A stretch of DNA of 64,000 nt, taken from positions 1,765,001-1,829,000 of the forward strand of contig NC_091871.1 in assembly GCF_019399895.1 (NCBI RefSeq), read 5' to 3'. Position 1 is the first letter of the stretch, and the number at the start of each line of letters is the position of its first letter. Both the position numbers and the translations under genes were made by a program. Below the pieces are notes generated by a model, which saw nothing but the letters and a program-made list of their open reading frames with translations, was not told the origin of the DNA and did no database searches. The DNA comes from Cardiocondyla obscurior. Taxonomy: Eukaryota > Arthropoda > Insecta > Hymenoptera > Formicidae. Positions 1-13,316 of the stretch are shown in pieces.

Positions 1-2322
1 GTGAATCTTCGCCACAGAGTAGAGATTGAATTCTGCATCGCTAACAAATGCGCTTCAACCGACCTCTTCCTTCGAAAGAAAGGGACCCAGAGACGTATAA
101 GGGAAATATAGTGCCCTGCAGCCAGCAACAATGTAGTAAAGGCCCTTTCGATTCCGTGAGCGGTACGAAAAAACTTTTTTTTAATTAAATCACAACTACC
201 AGCATTAATCAATCCCCTCGCTTAATCTAAATCTCAATCGGAAAATCAAGTGCGACGCGTTTTCACAAATCCACCGGATTTATAGTTGCCCCGTTAACGA
301 TGAATGTTACGAACTTTTCCGCGCTGCGTAGTGGATTTATTTAATTAATCAAGATCCATTTGATTCGAGCCGGCTGACAGGAAGAGGAACGCCGTTCCTT
401 ATTGACGAACCGAGATTTAATTTACCAGGGGGGGTGGGGCGATTAATTGCAGTTTCACTCCACGGTGGGTATTATCAGTTTCATAACAGAGAAACTCGAG
501 AGACCGTCGCGAGTGCAAAATTAAAGCAGGCGGCATAAAACGGAAAGGAAAATAGATTAATTGCCCGCCGAGTTATTTATTTCTCTTACGCTTTTTCCAC
601 GAGCCGGGGGAGAACGAAGGCAGAGGAGTAAAAAGTTTCGCCGCCCTTGCGGCATTCTCGTAGACTGACACCCGAAGGCATCTGCGTGCCCCCTCACTGT
701 CCCCCTTACAACATCTCTGAAGGGACCCACCTCCTCGCAACCTTGTAGCCGCCATGACGGCCGTGTGGTTTCATAATGGTCTCTGAAGCTACGCGAGATC
801 GATAACTTAAAGAATTGACGCTTGACAATGTTTCAAAGCCACTTTCGCCTCGCGCGATTGCTATCATCATGATATTTTATCGCTAAAATCACTTTCGAGA
901 CGCCCTTTGCGCGGAGACATTTTGATTTTCATCCAATTTACATAAAAATATTCGTATTCCTTTCTCTCTGATATCACTCGCCTGTATCTCGATTATTCCT
1001 GAATTCCATCGGCTTCTTTTCACGTGATGCACTTTCGTTACGGTACATTATAGCACTCTCGCAGAATCTACCGAAACAAACGAGCTAAAGTTGCATCGTA
1101 ATTACAATGCGTTATACCACGTCTTACTGTTTTTATATAAACTACCGTAGAAGGACGTTGTAAATTGACGGGAAGCCTTGACCGAAACTTTATTATTATA
1201 CCTTTCCTTGTGTTCTTATTACCGGGAATCCTCCGCAGTTGGTATATGTACAGGGTGTCCCATATCTTTTCCGCTTCGCATTCCTCAATAATTTTCTCTC
1301 GTAAATTTATGAGCAACATTCTATCGCAATTAATTAAAGATAAGACTTTATCGAACTACATTACATTAAAAGCGCAAATAATTTAGTATATATATATACA
1401 TAATTTTTTTTTTTATATATAATTTTCTCCTTTCTCGGATCATTACGAAAATAAATTTTAGCTGAATGGAATATCAATTCGAGGATTATCGATATAAAGC
1501 TTGAAATTCTGCTTCAATAAAGGCATGAAAGTTATATATCATCGCATTTCTCTGAAATACGTTCTACAAATATAGGATAAGCAGATTATCCATAGTGAGT
1601 TTTACTTCGGCGTGTACACTGTTCGGAATTTTCGAGCACTCGCTAGGAGAGAAAAATCCGGAGTTTTTTTTTTTTCGGTCGGGAGAAATAATTTACGCAT
1701 TCATAGCCATGTATACGGTAGTGCTAAATATATATACAGGGACAGTAAAGCATTTTAATCCTTAAAATTATATATCATACATCCCCCTCGTATACTTTTT
1801 ACTGAATGCATGGCGACATTTAAAAAAATCATATTAAACTGATTCAAAGTGCGCCGTGAAAAAGGAAAAAAAGAATAATCGGAGAAAAGCCTTAAGTAAT
1901 CCTAATGCACTATCCAATATACAAGCTCGCGCAATTAACGCTAATCCCCAAAATGGCTTAAGAGTCGCGTATGCATTAAAAAAAAAATCCGTAAGCTACG
2001 CGAATTAGAATGTACTTGTATCTCGGTTCGTTTTTTCGTTGAAATTCTTATTTTCCATCGAGAGAGAGAAAGAGAGAGTTTAATCGAAACGTTCTGCCGA
2101 CGCGACGCAAAATTTATATCTCGTAATATTTTGCTGCAGCGTATAAATCGTGCAATAAGTAATATTAACGCGATGAATCCCACGCGCTTCCCTATTCATC
2201 GCGAGTTTCTCGCCAAAGTGGCGGTGCTAGCTTTTATTATTTTTTTTTTTTAAACTTTCTTAAACTTAAAAAGGCGCTTATTCTTTAAACTGAACGAAGA
2301 ATTGCATTTTTTTTTGTTGCAG
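1..2322. other. AT-rich upstream DNA, no gene seen
   Basis: No reading frame here resembles a protein, and the short open frames overlap each other on both strands. The segment has poly-T and poly-A runs and a short GA tract near 2062-2078. It ends in a pyrimidine-rich tract and an AG at 2321-2322, which fits an acceptor in front of the InR coding exon. It therefore probably holds a promoter, an untranslated exon or an intron of InR, none of which I can place. Confidence 0.5.
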
Positions 2323-2547
2323 TCTATTAATTAGCGTCTTTGAGGCGCTGAAGGGAAAGGTTAAACAGTCGCTCCGAGCTACGGACAGGGGAAGAAAACG
2401 CGGAGTGGAGAGTTCTTGCCGGGTCAACCATCAATCGTCGATCAATCGAAGAAAACGAAAGTGGTGGGCCGGGACGGCACGTGGGGATAAGGTCGGGAAC
2501 GTTTAACAGGAAGCTTTCAAGCGCGCGGTGTTCAATGAGACAGGGAG

Positions 2548-5500
2548 ATGAGGACGAGGAAGTCGCTGCTGCCGATCGTTCTGTTGTGCGTGACGGTAGT
2601 GGGCCTGGCGGTCTGCCAGGAGAAGAAGTGGTCGAGGGCAATTACGAAACACCGAGATAAAAGCGCCAAGGGTAAATACGAGCCCGATTACGCGGACAGA
2701 ACGAAGGAGGAGGACTCCGCCGAATTTTACTACGACCAGAGCTCGGCGGCTAACGGCTACTATGACCCAGACTCTCTGGACACCCTGGCCACCAATAGGA
2801 ACAACAGGGCGATCGATAACTCCAGGTGAGTCGTGGAATCCAGGAAACGCCAAAATTTGCGAGTCCTTCTGGCATTTTGGTCGTTTCTCTTATTATTTCT
2901 CGTTATTATCTTATTATTCTATGCGGTAATTTTATGCAAGTTTGATCAACTCGGCGTTTTGTAATATGTAACCTTATGCTTACGTAACCGTTTCAAATTT
3001 TGCTACTAAGAAATGTTGAAGAACTCCAGAAGAGAGGAGGAGCTTATTGAGTCGTCGATTAAATAGATTGTTTTACTTACGAAAATCACTCGAGCCTTTG
3101 TGTAAGCCGAGCTTTTGCGCGTGCACCCGATAAATCAGCAAATTCTTTGGTAATTGGAGAGCTATGTAAAGTGTCCGTCCGCAAATTTTTCGAAACGCGT
3201 AAAGCGGCCACGCGTGCAAGAATCGTCAATCGCCTCCTCGAGGCGACTTCAAGCAGCGGGTTTTGAGTGTAACCGAGCATTCTTCGATTCGACATTCACG
3301 CGAACACAAGTACTAAGTAATTATATTTTCTCCAATTAATTCCCTCGAATTGGTTACCACGAGTATCGCCGACCGTGATTGCGACGTTACCGCGCACCCC
3401 TGCTGTTGAAATTCCCTTTGATCTTCTTATAATTATTAGCGACTCTTAAATGCCTCGCTAATTTTACTTTGCTGGATGAATAATTCGTGGGATCGCGTAC
3501 AAAGGGTATTTCGAGTGCAAATGCCACTTAAGCTCTGTGTATTTCTATTCGATCATTTTCTGAATGGCATAACACTTATATTTTTTACATGTACATTAAA
3601 TATGATGCCGGCGGCAAGTAAAATACACGAATTTTATTTTGTAATTGTTAAATGATTACTACAATTTCTGTCGAATCGAATAATTGAAATTATCGAAATT
3701 ATTTCTAAACGTTTAGTTTTTGCGACGATAATTTCGAGGGAACGTCAATTCGGACATTTTACAACACGAAACTCAAATTCTCGGAAAAGCTTTGCACTCG
3801 TGGAAAAAGAATTGTGAAAAGCGTCGATAAATCCATTTCTATTAAACTTTATTTGGATTCAGTTGAAAAAGAATAAAAAGAAGAGTAAAGAAGTTATTTC
3901 GCTTTGAAAAAAAATTCGATTAACGGCTGTCAACACTCGAATCTTAAATCAAGTTAAAAAATAAATAAATAAACGAGTAAAAAATCTAAATTTTTATTTT
4001 TTTATTTTTTTAGATCCACAGATGTCGGATCGAAGAACAATCAACAGTCTAGTCAGTCGTCGAATCTGCCCAAGTCGCATGCGAAGTCGAGCGAGGAGGT
4101 AGGGCGGGAAAAGGGACGGAGGTACAAGAACATGACGATCGGAGATGGCATTTGCCAGAGCATAGACATCAGGAATGACGTGGACAATTTCAAGATACTG
4201 AAGGACTGCCGTGTAATCGAAGGCTTTCTGCAGATCGTTCTGATCGAGAACAACACCGAGGCGGACTTCGAGAACGTCAGCTTCCCGGAGTTAAGAGAGA
4301 TCACCGGCTATTTTCTTCTGTATCGCGTGGACGGCTTGAAGAGCCTAAAGAACCTTTTCCCGAATCTCGAGGTCATTCGAGGCGACATCCTCCTCACGGA
4401 CTACGCCTTCATGATTTACGAAATGAAGAACTTGCAGGAGGTACAACTTCTTTCTTTGTCTGTTGCTTCTTCGACTTCTTATTTCTTAACTTCGCCGCTC
4501 CCCTTATCTCCGTGTTCTATTTTCTCGAATAATAAAATTATCTTGAGCGAGGTTTTAATTGGGTCATAACGGTCTGTGCATAATTTTAACCTTATCGCGA
4601 AGACTTGCACTTTCGTTTAAGTGGCGAAGATAGGGTTTTAACTTTATATTAAAATTCTCAGCTGAGTATACTGACCGATTGCAATACGTAGTCTGTATTC
4701 GTGTGTACTTGTGTAAATATGACGAAAAAAAAATATCGTGAATTTTTTTTATTTGTTCATCAACGATTCAATTCCGACGTGGTAAAACAAAAGGATTTGG
4801 AGCTGCGCCGAATTTTCGAATTCTGCGAGTGCCAAAAAAGAGACTTTTATCCGCGCACACATGTCGATTGTCACGTACAATCCATATCGTTCATTCCCAC
4901 GCCGAATCAAGTCCCGGCTCGAAAGTACGCAGGCAAGTCTGCTTAGGGCCCGGTTAAACGCTCGGGTCAAGTGATATTAAACAGTTAATCAAATTAACTG
5001 GCCATTCGACCCCTTGGCTCGTAATTTCACGGTTAACCTCGCGAAATATTTTTGCAGATCGGCTTGACGAACCTGACGAAGATATCCCGAGGTGGCGTGC
5101 GTATTGAGAAGAACCCAACTCTCTGTTTTACAAATACAGTTGATTGGAATCGTATCGTCCCAGCGGGCGAGAACTTCATCAAAGATAATTCGAACGACCA
5201 GAACTGTCCGCATCGCATGAAAGGTGAATGATGCAAGTTTTAACATCAAATATACGATGAAGATACAAGCCTACAATTAAATATTAGTTCACAGAACATT
5301 GAATAGGTGATCACGATGCAAAAAAAAGTAACGCTTCCTTGCAAATAATTATCCGCAGGCTGCTCTCAGTGTCCTGGTAGTTATTGTTGGACCGCCCAAC
5401 ACTGTCAAAAGCTAGAAAGGCCACGATGTCACGAACAATGTCTCGGAGAATGTTACGGTTCAAGCGACACAGAGTGTTACGTCTGCAAGCATTATCGGCA

Positions 5501-8500
5501 CGACGGGAAATGTATTGAAAGCTGTCCGCCCAATTTGTGAGTAATTTATAGGAATGTTCGCTTCACGTCAACTAAGTTTACACTGCACATTTCTCTACGT
5601 AATTCTTGCATGAATAACACAACTGCACAGTTTAAAATTAAAATTATCTAATTTAAGTTCTACAGATTGCACCGAGAGAATTACCATTTTTTATCGTGTT
5701 TTTAATAAGTTAAAATTAATTTTCTTCTTAGTTTTTACTCAGAAAGATCGCTGTTTTTGGAATATTAAATTAAATTAAAGTTATAAAAGTTGGTTTTATT
5801 TGAAAATGACATTTCCGTATATTTATTGTTAATATTTAATATTGAAAGTTTCAAACTCTTGGAAAGATACGATGCCAAAAGTTTTCTTCATTTTGAAGAG
5901 AAGTTTTATTTCAGAACTTGATTGCACATTTCTTTTCCGGATCGCGCACGACTAATGATTTCGCGGTCTGTTTTAGAGTATCGGGTGATAAACATGCCAC
6001 GTCTGATTTTTTGACAGGAGCATCTCTTGTTCCGCTGCAACGATTTCTCTTTCTGTTTACAGATACGCATATCTCTCGAGACGATGCATTAGTAAGGACG
6101 AATGCCAAAATATGAATCATATCAGAAGATTTTCGAAAATGGAAGAGATACAGACATGGCGACCTTTTAATAATTCCTGCGTCACTCAATGTCCTGACGG
6201 TTACGAGGATTACGTCGATGACAAAAATGTACGATAATTTTTTTTATTTTACCATACGTGTAATTTTATTATAGGCTTTTTTTTCCTTTATTATCTTATT
6301 TTTTATTACAGGTAACAGCCTGCCGGGTGTGTAAGGGACAGTGTCGCAAGATCGCCAAAGGTGCTATTATACGTCATATTTCGGACGCTCAGAGTTTTCG
6401 CGGTATAACGATAGTAAAAGGGGCCCTAGAGTTTCAAATCAGGAACGGTAACCCGAATATAATGAACGAATTGGAGGACGCATTCGGTTTAATTGAAGAG
6501 ATAACCGAGTACTTGAAAATAACGCATTCCTTTCCAATCACTTCGCTGGATTTCTTTAAGAAGCTCAAAGTGATTAAGGGCGAGAACTTAGATATCAATA
6601 ACGCGAGTTTGGTGGTTTTGGATAATCCGAATCTCTCCGACCTCTTCTCGAAATCTCAGAACATAACGATAGAGAACGGCAGGCTGTTTTTCCATTACAA
6701 TCCGAAACTTTGCCTCTACAAAATAGAAGAATTTGGTAAAAAAGTGAATATTACCAACTTTACGGATCTCGAGGTCCAGCCGGAATCAAACGGCGATAAA
6801 GTTGCCTGCAACATTGTCAGCATAAACATCACTGTGAAGAAGCGGGAAGCCGATCATGTGATTCTGAGTTGGGACAGCTATAAACCACCGGAAGGCCAAC
6901 AACTTCTCAACTATCTACTGAATTACATAGAAACTGAAAACGAGAACATAACGTACGAAGCGAACGCTTGCGGTAATAACACGTGGCAGATCGTGGACGT
7001 CGGTATTCCGATCTGGAATTCGACCGTCTCGAAGCATATCACGAACTTGAAACCGTACACTAAGTATGCCGCTTATGTGAAAACGTTTACGGCGAGGAAC
7101 AAGAATTCCTCGAATTCTTTTGTATCTCCGGTGGGACAGTCGAGAATAATTTCCTTTCAAACGAGGAGCGCGATTCCTTCAGTTCCGACGAATGTAAGCG
7201 TGATTGCGATAAGCGACACCGAAATTCTACTCAAATGGGGTCCGCCGTTGTATCCGAACGGTCCCATAGGTTATTACATGATCTCGAGCACGATTCGATT
7301 CGACGACGCGGAATTAGTCACTTCGCGTGACTACTGCGTCGATACTTTAGTTAACGAGATTAAAAAAGAAGAGATACAAGGTGAGGTGACAATTAAAACG
7401 TCGCTGATCTCGAATCCTAATTCTTGCTGTTACAAGGACGCAAAAATCTCCAAACAGTTTGAGATATTTTGTCACAAGAATATGACCATCAGCCATTTAT
7501 CGCCTGGCTGGAAAGATTATTGCGTTTTTAATAATTACAATTCAGCAGAAAACAAATTTTATGACATGACGAATAATTTATCCGCCGCGACACGAGAGGG
7601 ACAGAGAACCGGGACAGATGTTGCAGTAAACGCCACTAGCACAGTCAACCGTTTGAGCGGCGAAGAATATATGTATAATGCCAGCACGCACAACACGTCA
7701 TACGTTTTGAAGAACTTGCGTCATTATTCTTTGTACACCATCACGATTGCCGCGTGTGGTGCAAAAATGGACAGCGACGCACCGATGTGCTCGACGATTC
7801 AGTACGTAAATGTACGGACGTTGAAGCGACCGAGCGCGGACGATATTCACAATGTAAAAGTTCGCGTGACTAACGACACGATCGTCGAAGTTATTTGGGA
7901 GTCGGTTAAAAATCCAAATGCGTTTACTGTCTCGTATACCATCGAATACACGAACCTGGATGTGAAGGATGCGAAGAGGAGCACCGAGTGTATACCGTAC
8001 ATTGGCCGCAAAGAAAAGTATGTCAATCATTACATTAGAAATCTCAGTCCAGGAAGGTACAGCTTAAGAATGCGATCTACGTCACTAGCGGGCGATGGTG
8101 TCTTCACCAACGTAGTCTACTTCTCAGTCGGTCTATCGGACAACAGTCGAATAATGATGGCAACGTTATTGACTCTGTTTGTGCTATTTGTCACTGTGGG
8201 CATGATAATGCTGCTCGTCAGAAGCCATCAGAAAAAACGAACGCAGGAACGATTGATTGCTAGCGTGAATCCGGATTACATCGAAACCAAGTACGTCGTC
8301 GACAGCTGGGAAGTGCCCAGGGAGAACGTCGAGATTCTTGAAGAGCTTGGTTTGGGCAACTTCGGTATGGTGTATCGCGGATATCTGGAAGGTACCGGGC
8401 AAGTAGCGATCAAAACGATTTCCGAAACAGCAAGCCAGCGGGAAAAGAACGAGTTTTTAAACGAAGCCTCGGTTATGAAGAACTTCTCGACATGGCACAT

Positions 8501-9374
8501 CATCAAACTGCTGGGTGTAGTTTCCATGGGCAACCCGCCGTTCGTCATCATGGAGCTTATGGAGAACGGCGATCTGAAGACGTACCTGCGCAGGATACGC
8601 GACACGCAGATGGTACCGAACGCGTCCAGAATAATGAGAATGGCCGCGGAGATCGCCGACGGTATGGCTTACTTGGAGTCGAAAAAATTTGTGCACCGCG
8701 ATCTAGCCGCCCGTAACTGCATGGTTTCCAAAGATCTAGTCTGCAAAATCGGCGACTTTGGTATGGCGAGAGACATCTACGAGACCGACTATTATAAGAT
8801 CGGTAAGAAAGGCTTGTTACCGATACGCTGGATGGCACCGGAGAATCTTTCCGACGGCGTATTCACGTCCGACTCGGACGTCTGGTCGTTCGGCGTAGTA
8901 TTGTACGAGATACTCACCCTCGCCGAGATACCGTATCAAGGTTTCGCGAACGAGGAAGTGTTGCATCATGTGCTGCATAAAGGTGTACTGAATATACCGC
9001 GGAACTGTCCCGAGACGATACAGAAAATTATGGAAAAGTGTTTCAAGTGGCGGCCCAGCGAGCGGCCGACTTTCATGGAGATCTTAACCGAGTTGGAGCC
9101 ATTCTTGGGCCAAGATTTCTGCGAGAAGTCGTTCTATCACTCGGACGAGGGCATCGAGATACGCAGCCTCGGGATCAAGAAGGTCTACCACAACGCTGCG
9201 CCGATTCGATTTCACTGGGGCCACGAGACCGCAAGGTGGGTGAAAGACTTCGAGGACAACGTGACGTTGCTCGATCAGATGAAAGCGGGCACCAGTCGAG
9301 GGCGGATCTTCAAGAACGGCTTTCAGCATTTCGGTAATGTAACAAACTTCGAAGACGTTCCGCTCGATCGATGA
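2548..9374 (+). CDS. InR: Insulin-like receptor tyrosine kinase (InR), six coding exons
   Basis: Receptor for insulin-like peptides at the plasma membrane, feeding the IRS/PI3K/Akt pathway. Exons that keep frame are 2548-2825, 4014-4440, 5058-5223, 5359-5536, 6063-6228 and 6312-9374 (1333 aa). The start is the ATG at 2548, which opens a signal peptide (MRTRKSLLPIVLLCVTVVG). An acidic, Tyr-rich extension follows to about residue 130, then L1 (from about 133), a Cys-rich furin-like region (about 199-330), L2, and fibronectin III repeats to about 925. The membrane segment is about 928-950, followed by juxtamembrane NPDY at 966. The kinase has GLGNFG near 991, the VAIK Lys near 1014, HRDLAARN from 1108, and DFG at 1128 with the insulin-receptor activation loop DIYETDYYKIG. 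The tail after the kinase is only about 90 residues. No RXRR-type alpha/beta cleavage motif is visible. A likely 5'UTR begins at 2323 and AATAAA signals lie at 10061, 10507 and 10606. Insects often have InR paralogues; which one this is cannot be settled here. Confidence 0.96.
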
Positions 9375-10620
9375 GATTAGTCGACGTGCCGTTGAAGCGA
9401 GAACACTCAACGGAACGAGACGTGATCGCTTAAAGCCGTCTTTTTGGTTACGAAAGGAAGGGCATGTAAATATTAATGTACAAACAATACTCAGGGCAAT
9501 TCGCGAGTAATCCGACGTGGTTGTTAAACGAGGAATATAAAAACGGGTTACAAGTTGCTCGCGCGCTCGTTCGCTTACTTGCTCGACGAGTGTTTCATGT
9601 CCTTCTTTTTTTTTAAACAAATCAAAACTAGACGGTGAATAGCGATGCGGAGGGAAGAGACCACCGCGCGTGAGAGATAGTGTTCGTTGTAGAAGCTAAG
9701 TCGAACAAGTAGATAAATGAACGTAGACACGTAATACTTCGTTAATTAATCGAAAATCGTGGCTTCATAGATCCGTGTTTCTTTTTCTTAAACACGCCCG
9801 AAGTTCTTTCTGCCATGTACTAACTATTCATTCCTTGCGGAATTATTTTCTTTTGTCCTGCGCACGGACGTACAAGTTAGTTCTGAAGTAACGGTTCCTG
9901 AATTTTCTTACGCGGAATTTTTATTTAACAAAAAAAAACTTTTTATGTTTAACAAATCTGCTTAAGAAACTTTTTCTCTTTTTTTTTTGTGTGTGTGATT
10001 GGTGAACTGTCACTTTTGCATAATCATAATATGCATTTCTACATTTTGCATTATTTATTTAATAAAAAAAAAAAGTTTCGAATATAAGTATATTTAACGT
10101 CACTCGATGTTAGTCACCCAGCTGCTCTCGCCTTGTTTTAAATTCAGAAGAGCGGTTGTTTCAGAACTAAAAAGAGGCATAGCGGAAGAATGATTTCTTA
10201 ACCAGAGTTCCTTATCACACGCGTATACACACACATACACACACACACGACACAAATCTGTAGCGCGACACGTTGCAGAGTAATCTCAAGGTTGTAAATA
10301 GTTAACTTTACCTTGCAGTTTATATAGTAAGTTAAAATAGAACTGGATGCAATATACGCCGCTCATAGTCTATAACAATAATTTATATCGCGTAAACGAG
10401 ACGGACGAATGGTGCTCGTAATTGAGCAAATGCGAATGCTGCGTGTTTCAAAAAAAAAAAAAAAAGAAGGAAAAAAAAAAAAAGACAAACTTCACCCTCG
10501 CATGTAAATAAAGTCACAAGTCTCTTCCTCGAGAGTTTGCAGATACCTCGTAGGTAAATTATTGCAATAAGAGCGTGTCTACAATCCACGGTTCATAATT
10601 TCCACAATAAAATTAGCGTG
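9375..10620 (+). other. Probable InR 3'UTR
   Basis: AT-rich sequence after the InR stop with no coding potential. AATAAA hexamers at 10061, 10507 and 10606 are possible poly(A) signals on the same strand, giving 3'UTRs of roughly 0.7 to 1.25 kb. A short CA tract lies near 10208-10240. Transcript ends are inferred. Confidence 0.45.
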
Positions 10621-13228
10621 GCAAAAGTGGGGAAAGGGAGGGGAGGAAAAGGGAAGATGACTAACAGGTGCAAATTAGGGGCCTAACAACCCGATCACGT
10701 TTCAGTTTCCTACACCAGGTACTCCTGCACGGTATCGCGGATCGGTTTAGCCTCGGATTTTAACGGATGCTGTATCGGGTGACGTAAACAATCAGTAGGT
10801 AGTAACGACAAACTAAAGTAGGATAGATTAACGCAGTACATTGAGATTGTTAAGACAGGTCGGTAGCCGATATAATTATCTCGCCTTCTCGATCACCATT
10901 TCCGTGCATTTCCCCTTAATTCTCTCTGTTCGTCGTAGGTCAATATTACTTCTCTAGCGCCAAAATGCCTCGTATCCGATCGCGCTCTCGTTTACTTTGG
11001 CCTTAATTTGAATCTCGTTTACGGTCTCGCACCTTGAAACGTGAATTGACTACTCGTCGAGCATTTTGAATGGGATCAATTAATGGAATGAGCCGCGCAT
11101 TCGCGTGAAATGTGACTTCATCAAATGCAGCAAACAAGATGCTTAGCGGCGTACGACGACGAACCGAAAGTAACGATTCGCAAGTTTATAAAACAAAATT
11201 AATATAGAAAAAAAGAGAATATTTGATTAAACGTTGTATTTTAATTTTTAAAATACATAAAGCATCTTGTTCGTTAAATTAAAAAGATTTTTTTATCTAT
11301 TTATATTTAGATAAAAATAATCATCCCCCTTTTTTTTTTTTTTTTATCGTACAAATATTTTTTCGTATTCGAGGTGCAAGATTCGTTTTAATTTAACAGA
11401 ATTTATTTCGAAAATTATCCTTTTCGAGAGAAATGAAAAGAAAGAGCGTGTCATATAGAAATAAATAGAGAAGTGCTTTTGACAAAAGAAAGTATAGTAT
11501 CGAATTTTTTTAAGATATATATTGTACCCGCGTTGACAGGTGAATGTATATACAGTATAATGGTTATCGTCTCGTTATCCCGAGTAAGGGAGCACCCAAT
11601 TTTTCAGTATCTAATAATAACGAAAAACGTATCGAAGAATAACGAGGGAGTACGGACAGACGAATCGAGTGTGATTTACGAACATCGTTTTTGAGCGCTT
11701 GCGATAATAAAATTAACATTATTACTGCAGGAAAAAAAAAAAGAATATTAAAAGCAAGTCCCAGATACGCGCGATAGAATGCAGGTTTTATACGATGGGT
11801 CTGAGACGCGAGCAGAAATAAAAGGAAAAGAGGAAAAAAAAAGAAAGAAAAATAAAATTAAAAAGAAGAGTGATACTTCGGGAGCGTTGGATGATTGACG
11901 AAGGTGCTGCAGGCAATCCGCGATAAATCTAAAGTATTTTAATACAGTAAAGTCCTCTCGACGTAGACATTTCACAGAAGATGCCGCCGGTCTAATTATC
12001 GATAATTGGGACTCGAGTTCATCGGCGGTGGCCTCTGTGTGTCGCGAAACTTCGAAGAGTCACGAAATTCCGGGAGTAAGCTTGGAGACTTGTCGGATTG
12101 AGTTCGCAAATAGGCTTGCTAACTGTTTCGCCCGACGTCCGAGTATAATAACGGGTTGCACGCAGCAGGGACCGAGTGTACCGAGTAATTAGTAATAACG
12201 ACCGGTTTAATTGCATCGTGCGCACCGCGATGGTGCGGCTGGAATCAGATTCCTCCCTGGGCAATCCCGAACTCTAAATTTCAGATTGTGGTCTCGTCGT
12301 GTTAACAACGCACTGGCGATATATATCAGTCGCATCTCTTTGTTCGACGCGACGGGTGGGCCGATTTTTCAATGAAAGGACGAGACGTGTACAAAGCGCA
12401 GAATCCCATTTTTCCGCCGTGCTCTGCTCGCTCGCTTACCTCTTTCGACTATAATAATAATAATAATAATAAAAAAGAAATGTGCAAAAAAAAAGACCCC
12501 AGAAAAAGCAAGCGCCTCTATAATGACACAGTAAAATTGGAAGTTATATTAAAACCGTGTATAAACTCACGGTCCGGACCGCGTAAGCCGTCGCTTCTGG
12601 GACGCGAGATAAGCGTACAAATAGGAATGAATGATTGTCGTTATTCAGGGCGGAGCTGGTGCAGCTTTTCACGAGGCGAAATCTTGCGAATGGAAAAAAG
12701 AGGCGCGCGTAAAACGCGATTAACATCGCATTTGCGTTTTGTAGGTCCTTCCTGAATTATCGATAAGCGAGGCATAATCGTTTACGCGCTCGTCTCCGCG
12801 TGTTGTAAATATATCGTGATACATACATATATATTTTTTCGATTTCGCTGTACTCGCGGCTAAGAAGGAAGCCACCTGCATTCACTATAGCAATACGATT
12901 AGCATTCTCGCCGCAAATAGATGGCTTTTATCGCGTAACGAGAGTAGTAGGGGTGCCCGTTGACGTTAATAAAGTTTAGACGACTACAGTTTAACGAGAA
13001 CTGGAACGGCTCTCAATATCCTCGAGGTTTCGTCCGAGTGGCCGGGAGTGGTCCCTTAAACGGGCAGCACGACGCGTTTCCCTACATCGTTTGCATATAA
13101 TAATCATTCTGCCGCAGTTCCCGATATGGAAGAATTATTTAAGCCGCACGTACAACATCTCGAATATTTCAGAGACGTTCGCATTTTATCAATGCCCTCG
13201 TAAGATTGTAATCGCGCCGCATCATCGC

Positions 13229-13237
13229 TATAAAGTA

Positions 13238-13307
<70 letters not shown>

Positions 13308-13316
13308 AATATATAT
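13229..13316. repeat. (AT)n microsatellite between short direct repeats
   Basis: An almost pure AT dinucleotide run covers about 13249-13302. It is flanked on both sides by the same 17 bases, TATAAAGTAATATATAT, at 13229-13245 and 13300-13316. The flanking copy suggests slippage or a local duplication that captured unique sequence. Confidence 0.9.

Noticed and set aside
4701..5249. Small frames on both strands between InR exons 2 and 4
   Set aside because: They lie in an intron or are shadows of InR exon 3 (5058-5223).
12372..12755. 127-codon plus-strand frame
   Set aside because: Low-complexity Asn/Lys runs, no motif, no splice context; probably chance.
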